Part shown: positions 16,238-23,762 of the stretch, in pieces
How the letters are laid out: every line of letters starts with the position of its first letter
Numbering within the stretch: the stretch's first letter is position 1
From: a virus
Length of the DNA stretch: 54,703 nucleotides
Reading direction: 5' to 3' (one strand)
Virus record (IMG/VR): IMGVR_UViG_3300010331_000318
Location: 1-54,703 of that record
Position numbers and translations under genes: made by a program
The notes under the pieces: model-generated
What the model saw: only the letters and a program-made list of their open reading frames with translations
The model's database searches: none
What the model was told of the DNA's origin: nothing

Positions 16238-17446
16238 GTGAGCAGAACTCTAACTTATGAATTTGTAAAAAACTTTATTGAAATAGAAAGTGGAAGTGGT
16301 TGCAAATTAATAAGCACAGAATATGTTAATAATCACACTTTCTTAGATGTTCAATGTTCTTGTGGTAATACTTTTAATGTAGGTTATGATGCTTTTAGAA
16401 ATTGTAATGTAAGAAGATGTAAGGAATGCACAGAAGTAATTAGCAAACTTCCAAAAGTAAGAGAAACTTATGAAGATGTAAAAAAGTATATTGAAGCTAC
16501 TAGTAAAAGTAATTGTATTCTACTAACTAAAAAAGAGGATTATAAAACTAAAAGACAAAAGCTTGAATTACAATGTAGTTGTGGCAATCACTTTCAAACA
16601 GCTTTTCAAGACTTCAAAGCTAGAAATAAAAGGAAATGTAATGAATGTTCTTTTACAGAGAGATCTGAAGGGGCAAAACTTACATATGAAACAGTTAAAG
16701 AAGAGATTGAAGGGGAAAATGGGAACGGATGCAAGCTTCTCAGTACAGAATATGTTAACGCTCATACAAAGTTGAAAATACAATGTGCTTGTGGGGAAAT
16801 ATACGAATGTACTATAAATGATTTTAACACAACGAATCAGAAACAATGTAAAGCTTGTGGATATGCAAACGGTGGCTTTAAACATAGATGGACTATTGAG
16901 GAAATGGATATCTATGTTAAAGAAAATAGTGATTGCAAATTAGTTACTGCTATCTTAGGTGAGTATAAAGAACAAATTACATTTGAATGCAAGTGTGGGA
17001 AACTATTTTCTGAACAATTTTCATCTTTTGTTTCAGGAGGTAAATGTTGTCCAGCATGTAGCAGACTTAAATCATCTAAAGGAGAAATTGCAGTAAAACA
17101 ATATTTAGAAGATAATAATATTATTTTCACAGAGCAACATTCTTTTCCAGATTGTAAGCATCTTATTAGTTTACAATATGATTTTGCTATTTATGATGAC
17201 AACTCAATAATAATTTATCTCATTGAATATGATGGTTCATTACATTATACTACTACTGAATTTTTTGGTGGAGAAAAAAGATTATTGTTGCAACAAAAGA
17301 GAGACAGAATTAAAGACAAATATTGCATGGATAATAATATTCCATTAATTAGAATTCCATATTGGGATTTTGACAATATAAAATCTATTCTAGATAGGGA
17401 CATTTTACAAATAAAGGAGGCAGTTAATCATGTTATTGCTATCTGA
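16238..17446 (+). CDS. Putative homing nuclease with zinc-ribbon array (EDxHD-like), copy 3
   Basis: 402 residues, GTG start behind GGGAGAG; the overlapping ATG at 16236 reads into a stop. Four zinc ribbons (residues ~4-60, 75-130, 145-200 and 210-265) with CSCG/CKEC, CSCG/CNEC, CACG/CKAC and CKCG/CPAC pairs. The C-terminal nuclease has YDFAIYDD, IEYDGSLHY and RDRIKDKYC, closely matching copies 1 and 2. Unlike them it has no structured leader or terminator: it starts 16 bases after the previous gene, and its end overlaps the next start by 17 bases. It is therefore embedded in the head operon and likely depends on its transcription. Confidence 0.78.
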   Translation: MSRTLTYEFVKNFIEIESGSGCKLISTEYVNNHTFLDVQCSCGNTFNVGYDAFRNCNVRRCKECTEVISKLPKVRETYEDVKKYIEATSKSNCILLTKKEDYKTKRQKLELQCSCGNHFQTAFQDFKARNKRKCNECSFTERSEGAKLTYETVKEEIEGENGNGCKLLSTEYVNAHTKLKIQCACGEIYECTINDFNTTNQKQCKACGYANGGFKHRWTIEEMDIYVKENSDCKLVTAILGEYKEQITFECKCGKLFSEQFSSFVSGGKCCPACSRLKSSKGEIAVKQYLEDNNIIFTEQHSFPDCKHLISLQYDFAIYDDNSIIIYLIEYDGSLHYTTTEFFGGEKRLLLQQKRDRIKDKYCMDNNIPLIRIPYWDFDNIKSILDRDILQIKEAVNHVIAI

Positions 17447-17834
17447 GATTAAAACACAATTAATAGCTAAAATTAAATTTCAAGAAACTCCAATTGTTCT
17501 TAATGATACAGATTATGCCACCTTTACTTTGGAAGGTGCTCAGAGACTCTATGTTGATGAAGGATTAGATACTTGGGACATTGATTATAATAAAACTTTA
17601 TCACAATTAAATAAAACTTTTAGCCTAACTGAAAGAGAGTACATTTTAGTTGCTTCACAGATTGCTTTCTTCAATCAGATTAAAAACTATTGGGATACGA
17701 TAGCAAGTTATACAACTAATGCAATCTCAGTAACAGGTACTGGAAACATTTTTAAGTCAATCAATGGGAATGTAGTGGATTTAGAATCTCGTCTATCAAA
17801 ATTAGCATTTAAATTTACACATAAGAGTGTTTAA
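17430..17834 (+). CDS. Probable head-tail connector (adaptor) protein
   Basis: 134 residues. The ribosome binding site AAGGAGG lies inside the end of the preceding nuclease gene. The helical pattern, with a central hydrophobic segment (YILVASQIAFFNQIKNYW, residues ~71-88), fits the gp15/gp6-type adaptor that joins the portal. Assigned by order (first of five short genes between capsid and tail tube) and size rather than by a clear motif. Confidence 0.6.
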   Translation: MLLLSEIKTQLIAKIKFQETPIVLNDTDYATFTLEGAQRLYVDEGLDTWDIDYNKTLSQLNKTFSLTEREYILVASQIAFFNQIKNYWDTIASYTTNAISVTGTGNIFKSINGNVVDLESRLSKLAFKFTHKSV

Positions 17835-17836
17835 TT

Positions 17837-18079
17837 ATGAAAGTGATAATTAATATTCGTGATAAGGATTTAGAATTAGTTGATGTAAAGGAATATGAGT
17901 TTGTAGAATTTTGTGATTTATTGTCAAGAAGAATTACGAGTTGTTTATATTTAATTGATGATTGTTTAGATCCCCTCTCCCCTGTTACACAGAAAGATAT
18001 TAGAAATAATATTTTAGATGTTGCAGGAGATATTAGAAGATTACCAATGACAATTCAATTTCCCAAGGATGTGGATTAG
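17837..18079 (+). CDS. Small head-tail region protein (80 aa)
   Basis: Starts two bases after the adaptor stop and ends directly against the next start (TAG-ATG), so it is translationally coupled. It is acidic with no recognised domain. Position suggests a neck component. Confidence 0.6.
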   Translation: MKVIINIRDKDLELVDVKEYEFVEFCDLLSRRITSCLYLIDDCLDPLSPVTQKDIRNNILDVAGDIRRLPMTIQFPKDVD

Positions 18080-18715
18080 ATGAGATTTTATATTCCACCT
18101 AATTTACAAAAAGATTTTGCAGACAGTATTGCTTCTCCACTTGGAATAGATTGTATTCTCAACTTCAGTTTAACTGCAAAAGTTAGAGTTAGAATGGATA
18201 AAGTTAATTACAGAACCGTCAATAATATAGTTTCTAGCGATGAAGTTATTTTTGCTGAACTTTCCTCTAATCTAAAGATGGGAGATTATATCCAATATAA
18301 GGAAGAAATACTTCTGATAAATCAGGTTAAGACTAATCAATTTCCAGCTTGTTATGAAATTTCCGTTGGAACATGTAATTCAAAATTCAACATTACAAGA
18401 TATTTCGCAGAAGAATATAACTCTAGTGGAGTAATAACTAAAGTTGCAGGCAATTATCCTGTAGTAAGTAGTTTGTACTGTATATCTGTAATTGGAAGTT
18501 TTGAGTTTAATACGAGTAATGGCTCAGTTGGAATCATTCCGAGCGATGTAATGGCGTGCAGTTGCCAGATTAGTACTTTAACTAAGTCTATTATTGAAGG
18601 AGATACTTTTCTTTGGGTAAATGATAAATATGAAGTTATTAGTTTGGATTATAGTCAGATGGATTTGGATGGAATTGATGGTATTTTAACTTTTCATGCG
18701 AAGAAGGTAATATAA
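18080..18715 (+). CDS. Probable head-closure/neck protein
   Basis: 211 residues, directly abutting both neighbours. Beta-rich throughout (VIFAELSSNLKMGDYI, EEILLINQVKT, YEVISLDYSQMD), which fits the small beta-barrel stopper or head-closure proteins placed between adaptor and gp10-like genes. Longer than typical stoppers (~100-130 residues), so a fused or larger neck protein is possible. Assignment by order. Confidence 0.55.
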   Translation: MRFYIPPNLQKDFADSIASPLGIDCILNFSLTAKVRVRMDKVNYRTVNNIVSSDEVIFAELSSNLKMGDYIQYKEEILLINQVKTNQFPACYEISVGTCNSKFNITRYFAEEYNSSGVITKVAGNYPVVSSLYCISVIGSFEFNTSNGSVGIIPSDVMACSCQISTLTKSIIEGDTFLWVNDKYEVISLDYSQMDLDGIDGILTFHAKKVI

Positions 18716-19315
18716 TTGAAACTAATGTTTGACGAAAAGAGATTAATAAATGATATTATCAAACAGTTAAATATTGAACTCGATATTGTGGCAAAAGTTT
18801 TAATTGAATTTATGATTGGCGAATTATCTCAAACTCATATAAACTCCAACAATAAAGAAATGGAAGAGTGGAAATTAAACGTCATAGAAGCATTAAAATT
18901 CAGGTCTGTAGCATCCGCAGGGCAACTTGTTAGAGAAATAGGTATATTACAACAGGACGATGAAGGACTTATGGCACAAGCTTTAAGTTTGGAATTTGGT
19001 ACTGGAAATCTAATGAATAGTGCTGCTAACCCTTGGTATGGTGAATTTATATCTAGTGAATATTATCATGATAGTCGAAATGGAAGTTCTATGTACACAT
19101 TACCCGGGGAAGAAGTTTTTGATCCTCTCAGTGGCACATGGGCTGAATCTAAAGCTACAAGCAGAACTAGTATGGATTTTATGTCACAAGATCCAAGTTT
19201 GTATTGGACAAATATATTCGGCAACTCAGCAATTATGGCAGAAACATATTTTAACAGAGGGATAGATAATGCTATCTCAAAAATTGATTTTAGTAATTAT
19301 TTAATAGTAAAGTAG
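18716..19315 (+). CDS. HK97 gp10-like neck/tail-completion protein
   Basis: 199 residues, TTG start right after the preceding stop with AAGAAGG upstream. The layout fits gp10-like proteins: an N-terminal amphipathic helix, then a central segment with ALSLEFGTGNL (residues ~84-94), the usual E-[FY]-G-T block, and an aromatic segment (NPWYGEFI) before a helical C-terminus. Such proteins sit at the portal-tail interface. Confidence 0.68.
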   Translation: MKLMFDEKRLINDIIKQLNIELDIVAKVLIEFMIGELSQTHINSNNKEMEEWKLNVIEALKFRSVASAGQLVREIGILQQDDEGLMAQALSLEFGTGNLMNSAANPWYGEFISSEYYHDSRNGSSMYTLPGEEVFDPLSGTWAESKATSRTSMDFMSQDPSLYWTNIFGNSAIMAETYFNRGIDNAISKIDFSNYLIVK

Positions 19316-19323
19316 GTGATTAT

Positions 19324-19776
19324 ATGGGTGGAATTGCATCCGACTATGGTGCTTTTATGAAACTGTTATTAAATGACAATGAATTGAAAACTTTGATGCT
19401 TGTACCTTCAGGAGTATTTACGAATCTTGCAGAACTTAGGATTAAATATTTTGTAGAGGCATTCATATCAGATGTTGTGGTTGTGCCAAATACGTGCAGG
19501 CTTTTGATTAAGAGTGCACCTATGAATTCTACAAATAACTTTCTAGTCAAAGAGAATAACATAATCATTGAAGTTTTTGTTCCAAATGAGCAAGACAGAT
19601 TAGGTAATTTTGAAAGAAGAACTAATCAGATTATAGATAAATTGATTAAAATGTTTAATAGACAATTGATAAATGATAGAAGATTTAGTTTAGAGGCAAG
19701 TAATGAATTAACATCTTCTGTTGTAGGGTATAAACGAGCATATGTAATGTTTAGTTACAAAAGAGTTTACAGTTAA
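19324..19776 (+). CDS. Tail terminator/completion protein (by position)
   Basis: 150 residues, ribosome binding site GTAGGTG. Mixed alpha/beta with IIIEVFVPNEQ (residues ~80-90) and RRTNQIIDKLIKMFNRQL (~99-116), the usual strand-then-helix pattern of phage tail terminators that cap the tube at the head side. It is the last gene before the tail tube gene and is followed by a terminator. Confidence 0.6.
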   Translation: MGGIASDYGAFMKLLLNDNELKTLMLVPSGVFTNLAELRIKYFVEAFISDVVVVPNTCRLLIKSAPMNSTNNFLVKENNIIIEVFVPNEQDRLGNFERRTNQIIDKLIKMFNRQLINDRRFSLEASNELTSSVVGYKRAYVMFSYKRVYS

Positions 19777-19784
19777 AAAAATAG

Positions 19785-19810
19785 AGACTAGAGATAGTCT
19801 TTTTATTTTA
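19785..19810 (+). terminator. Terminator before the tail tube gene
   Basis: AGACTA-GAGA-TAGTCT followed by TTTTATTTTA. Separates the connector operon from the tail tube gene. Confidence 0.75.
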
Positions 19811-19851
19811 TATAAAAATAGAAATAATATAATTTTAGGAGGAATTTAACA

Positions 19852-20613
19852 ATGGCAAATAAATCAATCCAGGGTTTCATCATAGATGTACCTAAGGTTT
19901 TAGTTACAACTGCTAAGGGAGATTACCATATGGTAACTGGATCTTCGGCTGAAGTTTCATTTGGAGGAGATTCTCTTACCATAGACGGAGGTTGGTCATT
20001 CTATTCTCTTGCGGAAATCGACAAAAAAAAGACACTAGAAATTAAAATATCAGATACACAATATGACATCAATGCACAAGCTCTTTCCAGTGGTGGTACA
20101 TTATCAACTGGAGCAACTAATTTCAAATACTTCGGAGATCCATATCTTATTGATGTTGCAGGCAAAATAACTATTCCTTACGTATGCCAAGTGAATTCGG
20201 TTAGAATTAATGGATATGTTGAAAAAACAACAGCACCTTTAACTAATGAATTTAAAACAACTGTTTCTGCAAGTTCCACAGAGGTTCAGTTTGTAGTTGG
20301 AGATGCTGGCAAAACAGTTTACCCTTCATATTCAGTAGCAATAGCTAGTGCTCCTATCCTTTCAGTTAAGACTACAGACTTCCCAGGTGCCGGCGCTGTG
20401 GTAATGACCTTCCCAATTTATTCTGGGGCTGACTCTACAGATTCAATAGTAGAAGGATATGGGCAGATTGAAATTTTCAAGGCAAAAATACTTCAAACAT
20501 CCAAGCTAGGAGGGAGTTATAAGTCACTTTCGAATAATGAGATTTCCCTAAAAGGTCTAGATCCTAGACGTCCAGATGGTAAAATGTGGGAATTTAAATA
20601 TTTAACAGCTTAA
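19852..20613 (+). CDS. Major tail tube protein
   Basis: 253 residues, strong TTAGGAGG site. Almost entirely beta and rich in Ser, Thr, Gly and Ala, with strands such as YHMVTGSSAEVSFGG and a long segment of small residues (TTVSASSTEVQFVVGDAG) typical of siphovirus tube proteins with an immunoglobulin-like insertion. It lies between terminator-type and chaperone genes, and has its own terminator upstream and a consensus promoter just downstream. It should polymerise into hexameric rings around the tape measure. Confidence 0.8.
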   Translation: MANKSIQGFIIDVPKVLVTTAKGDYHMVTGSSAEVSFGGDSLTIDGGWSFYSLAEIDKKKTLEIKISDTQYDINAQALSSGGTLSTGATNFKYFGDPYLIDVAGKITIPYVCQVNSVRINGYVEKTTAPLTNEFKTTVSASSTEVQFVVGDAGKTVYPSYSVAIASAPILSVKTTDFPGAGAVVMTFPIYSGADSTDSIVEGYGQIEIFKAKILQTSKLGGSYKSLSNNEISLKGLDPRRPDGKMWEFKYLTA

Positions 20614-20615
20614 TT

Positions 20616-20634
20616 ACAACTGAATAATAATTTT
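20616..20634 (+). repeat. Recurrent intergenic motif, diverged copy
   Basis: TACAACTGAATAATAATTT, a few bases after the tail tube stop codon and just upstream of a separate consensus promoter. Confidence 0.6.
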
Positions 20635-20642
20635 CAAAATAC

Positions 20643-20671
20643 TTGACACATATAACCATATTTAGTATAAT
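20643..20671 (+). promoter_or_regulatory. Consensus promoter for zinc-binding nuclease 4
   Basis: TTGACA (20643-20648), 17 bases, TATAAT (20666-20671). Here the spacer is not the recurrent motif. Transcription would begin just before the three-way-junction leader. Confidence 0.85.
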
Positions 20672-20680
20672 ATATATAAG

Positions 20681-20742
20681 GGAGATAAATAAGGAACTTA
20701 TAGACCTTATTGATAAGTTGGCAATCCTAAGCCAATTTCTCC
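20681..20742 (+). ncRNA. Three-way-junction leader of nuclease 4
   Basis: Outer stem GGAGA/TCTCC (20681-20685 with 20738-20742). Inner stems are AAGG/CCTT (20691-20694 with 20705-20708) and TTGGC/GCCAA (20718-20722 with 20731-20735), then TTTTT. It could be a leader structure or an attenuator. Confidence 0.55.
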
Positions 20743-20756
20743 TTTTTAAATAATTA

Positions 20757-20778
20757 GGACAATTAAATAATAATATTC
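20757..20778 (+). repeat. Recurrent intergenic motif copy directly before nuclease 4
   Basis: GGACAATTAAATAATAATAT and two further bases, then TAGGAGG and ATG 20796. A second copy lies inside the 3' end of this same gene (22171-22194), so the gene is flanked by direct repeats. Confidence 0.72.
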
Positions 20779-20795
20779 TGTAGGAGGAATAATAG

Positions 20796-22214
20796 ATGAT
20801 AATAACAGAGCACGTTGAAATAAATATAAGTCCTAGAAATGTTGAGTATTATGAAAATCTAGGATATAGAATAAATAAAATAGTGGGTTCTAAAGGAAAA
20901 TTAGTTTGTCCTAAAGGGACAACATTAATGGTGAATATAAAAGATTTATCTAAGGCATCCGGTGTAAAAGTTAACGTAAAATGTGATGGATGCGGAGATA
21001 TTCTTAAAAATATAGCATGGAGTGATTATACAAAGCAAGTCCACAAAGACAATACCTATTATTGTAATGTTTGTGCAACTAAGTTATATGCTGGTAAAAG
21101 AGCAATGAAATCCAAATTAGAAAATGGTGGCAAGAGTCTAGAAGATTGGTGCAATGAAAACGGAAGAAAAGATTTAATTGATAGATGGGATGAAAAACTT
21201 AATAAATATAAAATTAGTGAAATTAATTGCAGAACAGCAAAAAAGTATTATTTTAAATGTCCTATGGGTATCCATCCCAGTGAAAAGAAACATATTGCTA
21301 GCTTTACATTTGATAAAGGTAGTATGAATTGTAAAGCATGTAACAGTTTTGCTCAATGGGGAATTGATAATATATGTGAAGATTTCCTTGATAAGTATTG
21401 GAGTATTAAAAATACAATCAGTCCTTGGGAAATTGATTATTGTGGTTCAAATAATCCGATATATATTAAATGTCAAGATAAGGATTATCATGATGATTAT
21501 AAATCTTCCCCTTGTATATTTAATAAAGGATGTCGATGTCCCGGTTGTTCACATAAAGTTGGTCATTTGCATATTTTAGATTCACTTGGGACTTTATTTC
21601 CTCAAGTATTAGAATTATGGTCAGATAGAAATAAGAAATCACCATATGAATATTCACCAATGAATAATAATAAAATTTATTGGAAGTGCCCTTGCGGAAA
21701 ACATGGGGAACATTTCACGAAAATATATGATGCTAATAAATGTGATTTCCGATGTCCAGAATGTACACAAGAACGAAATGAAAGTCTTCTTCAAGAAAAG
21801 GTGCGACTATATTTAAATACATTTGATTATACAATATTGCATGAACATAGGTGTACTATTGTTCCTATAAATCCTAAAAGAAAGGGCACTAATAATACCT
21901 TGCCTTTTGATAATGAAGTATTAGAGTTAAAACTTTTATGTGAAGTAATGGGACAGCAACATTATAGAATAAATGGGTATCATATAATGCAAGCAAAAAC
22001 TAAAAACACTACACCAAAGCAAGAGTTACATTATACAAAATTAAAAGATAGATATAAACGGATATATTCTAAATCTAAAGGATATAATTATTTAGAAATA
22101 TCTTATAAAGCAGATAATAAAAGGGAAACATATAAATTATTAATAGATAATAAAATTGAACAAATATTAAAACAACAATTAAATAATAATTTGGTTTTAC
22201 AAGAAGCTATTTAA
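20796..22214 (+). CDS. Putative homing nuclease with DUF4379-like zinc modules, copy 4
   Basis: 472 residues. After an N-terminal ~100-residue zinc domain (CDGCG...CNVC) come DUF4379/PF14311-like treble-clef units with D-x-W/YW-S and C-x-x-C patterns (CPMG...CKAC, CQDK...CPGC, CPCG...CPEC). The C-terminal ~130 residues hold a divergent nuclease: LPFDNEVL, CEVMGQQHY and DRYKRIYSKSKGYN, recognisably the D...E-x-x-G-x-x-H...DxxK arrangement of the other copies. It sits between tail tube and tail chaperone genes with its own promoter, leader and terminator. The C-terminal residues QQLNNNLV are encoded by a copy of the intergenic motif. Confidence 0.75.
   Translation: MIITEHVEINISPRNVEYYENLGYRINKIVGSKGKLVCPKGTTLMVNIKDLSKASGVKVNVKCDGCGDILKNIAWSDYTKQVHKDNTYYCNVCATKLYAGKRAMKSKLENGGKSLEDWCNENGRKDLIDRWDEKLNKYKISEINCRTAKKYYFKCPMGIHPSEKKHIASFTFDKGSMNCKACNSFAQWGIDNICEDFLDKYWSIKNTISPWEIDYCGSNNPIYIKCQDKDYHDDYKSSPCIFNKGCRCPGCSHKVGHLHILDSLGTLFPQVLELWSDRNKKSPYEYSPMNNNKIYWKCPCGKHGEHFTKIYDANKCDFRCPECTQERNESLLQEKVRLYLNTFDYTILHEHRCTIVPINPKRKGTNNTLPFDNEVLELKLLCEVMGQQHYRINGYHIMQAKTKNTTPKQELHYTKLKDRYKRIYSKSKGYNYLEISYKADNKRETYKLLIDNKIEQILKQQLNNNLVLQEAI
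22171..22194 (+). repeat. Recurrent motif copy inside the 3' end of nuclease 4
   Basis: ACAATTAAATAATAATTTGG read in frame as QLNNNL. It forms a direct repeat with 20757-20778 around the gene. Confidence 0.75.
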
Positions 22215-22230
22215 CCATGGCTTCTTTTTA
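22201..22230 (+). terminator. Terminator overlapping the end of nuclease 4
   Basis: AAGAAGC (22201-22207) pairs with GCTTCTT (22220-22226), followed by a T-rich run. The stop codon lies in the loop, the same layout as at 12736. Confidence 0.8.
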
Positions 22231-22267
22231 TTTACATAAATAATAAATTATAAAGGAGATAAGGATA

Positions 22268-22603
22268 ATGGCAAATAAATTAACAGAAAATCAAATAGAA
22301 CTTTCAAATGGAAGAGTTTACTGTATTTGTCCCATAAAAGTAAAATATATGCTTACTGGATTTTATGGTCAGTATATAAATGTTAAGGAAAATGGTTTTG
22401 TAAAATTAATGGGATGTGGCGATGGCCCCCAAATAGCTACCGATTTCTTAATAGCATCTTTTGATTCTGAAGAAATAGCAACGGAAGTTTTACCGGAACT
22501 ATTAGCAAAAGATATGACTAGAATATTAGAAATAACAAAACGTCTTAATGAATTGAAGGATAATTTTGAAATAAAAAACAATCAACCTCCAATACAGGAA
22601 TAA
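22268..22603 (+). CDS. Tail assembly chaperone gpG
   Basis: 111 residues, AAAGGAG site, between tail tube and tape measure genes. It is the shorter product of a G/GT pair. Near its 3' end the zero-frame codons ATA AAA AAC contain the perfect slippery heptamer A AAA AAC (22573-22579). Most ribosomes end at TAA 22601. The protein binds the unfolded tape measure during tail assembly. Its N-terminal half is beta-rich (VYCICPIKVKYMLTG) and its C-terminal half helical, the usual pattern. Confidence 0.8.
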   Translation: MANKLTENQIELSNGRVYCICPIKVKYMLTGFYGQYINVKENGFVKLMGCGDGPQIATDFLIASFDSEEIATEVLPELLAKDMTRILEITKRLNELKDNFEIKNNQPPIQE

Positions 22604-22905
22604 CTCTAAGGAGGGGAGTATTTTTAGTAGGTCTTCATTATAAAAAAACACCAGAAGAAGTCCGAGAATTTGCTTATATAGATTTTCAAGATTGTATAAA
22701 AGAAATAGATATACATATTGCTTTTGAATCATATAAGGGTATAATTGGAAACTCATATGCAACTGATGCGTCAAAAATGCTTAAGGAGATAAATCCACTA
22801 AATCATAAAGAAGTAGATTCTAAAGGTAGAGTTAAATCTAATCTGCCAAGAGTTACAAAAGATATGATGATAGCATTATCACAGGATAATGAAAAGAAAA
22901 AATAA
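22268..22905 (+). CDS. Tail assembly chaperone gpGT, made by -1 ribosomal frameshift
   Basis: Translation shifts -1 at A AAA AAC (22573-22579) and continues at CAA 22579 to TAA 22903-22905. This gives 104 + 108 = 212 residues. The extension frame is open from 22570 (TGA at 22567 closes it upstream). It has no ATG, GTG or TTG at a place where the T domain could start by itself, although AAGGAGGGG lies at 22608-22616. The extension is hydrophilic and helical (YKKTPEEVREFAYIDFQDC), typical of T domains that recruit tail tube protein. Known for lambda G/GT and conserved across long-tailed phages; here inferred from sequence only. Confidence 0.88.
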
Positions 22906-22912
22906 AACACCA

Positions 22913-22960
22913 ATAGAGGAGCATACGAAATTAAATCTTCGGTGTTCCTCTATTTTTTTT
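22913..22960 (+). terminator. Strong terminator after gpGT
   Basis: ATAGAGGA (22913-22920) pairs with TCCTCTAT (22946-22953), with ACACC/GGTGT extending the fold, then eight or more T. It isolates the lipoprotein gene that follows. Confidence 0.85.
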
Positions 22961-23020
22961 AGACCTATCTTATAAAATCGCTGTTTTATTATTAACACTA
23001 CTTATTATTTTTCTCATATA

Positions 23021-23050
23021 TTGTATAATTCACAAAATTTGGTGTATAAT
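23021..23050 (+). promoter_or_regulatory. Promoter of the lipoprotein gene
   Basis: TTGTAT (23021-23026), 18-base spacer, TATAAT (23045-23050). Fits an individually expressed gene, about 40 bases upstream of ATG 23092. Confidence 0.6.
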
Positions 23051-23091
23051 CATATTATATTAAATAAATAATAAATGGAGGATTACAATAT

Positions 23092-23493
23092 ATGCGAAAG
23101 GTAATAGTTGTTATAGGAATTATGATGTTGACGATAATGATGTTCGGATGTGCTAAGTCGGATGGATTAAAAATTCCTAGTACATTAGAATTAAAAGATG
23201 AATATAAGAAAGATGTAAATACTGAATTTGATAATAAACTTAAATTAATAGTAACAAAATACACTGAATTATATAATCAAAAGGAACCATTAATAATAAC
23301 TGACTTAGATTCATTACTTAAATCAGATTTGAAAAATGATAACTCCTCCCCTCTCACTGAAACAGAAAAACTTTTATTAAGTAAATCATCAAAAGTAAAC
23401 GGAGATTTAATAATTGAATGTGATAAACCTACTCCAGAGAACAAAATAAATTTAAAAAATAATATACAAATACTTTTAAATTATTATAAATAA
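23092..23493 (+). CDS. Small secreted lipoprotein (moron)
   Basis: 133 residues. The N-terminus is a lipoprotein signal: MRK, a hydrophobic core (VIVVIGIMMLTIMM), then FGC with cysteine 21 as the probable lipidation site. The mature part is a small charged helical domain with no enzymatic motif. It should be anchored outside the host membrane. Phage lipoproteins of this size placed near tail genes (such as Ltp of phage TP-J34) block DNA entry by superinfecting phages; that is an analogy, not sequence identity. It has its own promoter and is enclosed by terminators, so it could be expressed from a prophage. Confidence 0.75.
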   Translation: MRKVIVVIGIMMLTIMMFGCAKSDGLKIPSTLELKDEYKKDVNTEFDNKLKLIVTKYTELYNQKEPLIITDLDSLLKSDLKNDNSSPLTETEKLLLSKSSKVNGDLIIECDKPTPENKINLKNNIQILLNYYK

Positions 23494-23503
23494 GAATATA
23501 TAA

Positions 23504-23536
23504 TAGAACAGATTTTAATAGTCTGCTCTATTTTTA
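23504..23536 (+). terminator. Terminator after the lipoprotein gene
   Basis: TAGAACAGA (23504-23512) with TCTGCTCTA (23522-23530), one mismatch, then TTTTTATG. Confidence 0.8.
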
Positions 23537-23548
23537 TGTAAATAAATA

Positions 23549-23577
23549 TTGACAATTAAATAATAACTTGGTATAAT
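23549..23577 (+). promoter_or_regulatory. Consensus promoter whose spacer is the recurrent motif (second case)
   Basis: TTGACA (23549-23554), 17-base spacer made of the motif, TATAAT (23572-23577). Identical layout to 11571-11599. Confidence 0.85.
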
Positions 23578-23615
23578 TTAGGTAAGGAAGACTATTTATG
23601 CAATTGATACAAGTT

Positions 23616-23644
23616 TTAACAACTAAATAATAATTTAATATTAT
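23616..23644 (+). promoter_or_regulatory. Motif copy with near-consensus promoter elements
   Basis: TTAACA, 17-base motif spacer, TATTAT (23639-23644). It would be a second, weaker promoter 67 bases after the first one. Confidence 0.5.
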
Positions 23645-23652
23645 TATAAAAA

Positions 23653-23715
23653 GTGGCAACAGGAGGAGTTATAAACCTTTTGGAATGATAAGTTTTCACT
23701 CGCTTATCTTGCCAC
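23653..23715 (+). ncRNA. Structured leader of nuclease 5
   Basis: Outer stem GTGGCAA/TTGCCAC (23653-23659 with 23709-23715) and inner stem GATAAG/CTTATC (23687-23692 with 23703-23708). An AGGAGG inside the structure (23661-23666) is not followed by a useful start, so this element is probably a decoy or regulatory leader. Confidence 0.55.
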
Positions 23716-23762
23716 CTTATTTAATTTCGAGTGAAAATATAAAACTAGGAGTGAAATATAAT

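Noticed and set aside
20796-22214. Nuclease genes read as transposases or IS elements
   Set aside because: No inverted terminal repeats, no DDE or IS200-type motifs; zinc modules with a nuclease core fit homing genes better.
23685-23762. Upstream ATG for nuclease gene 5
   Set aside because: It lies within the leader hairpin without a binding site; ATG 23763 has AGGAGTG at the right distance.
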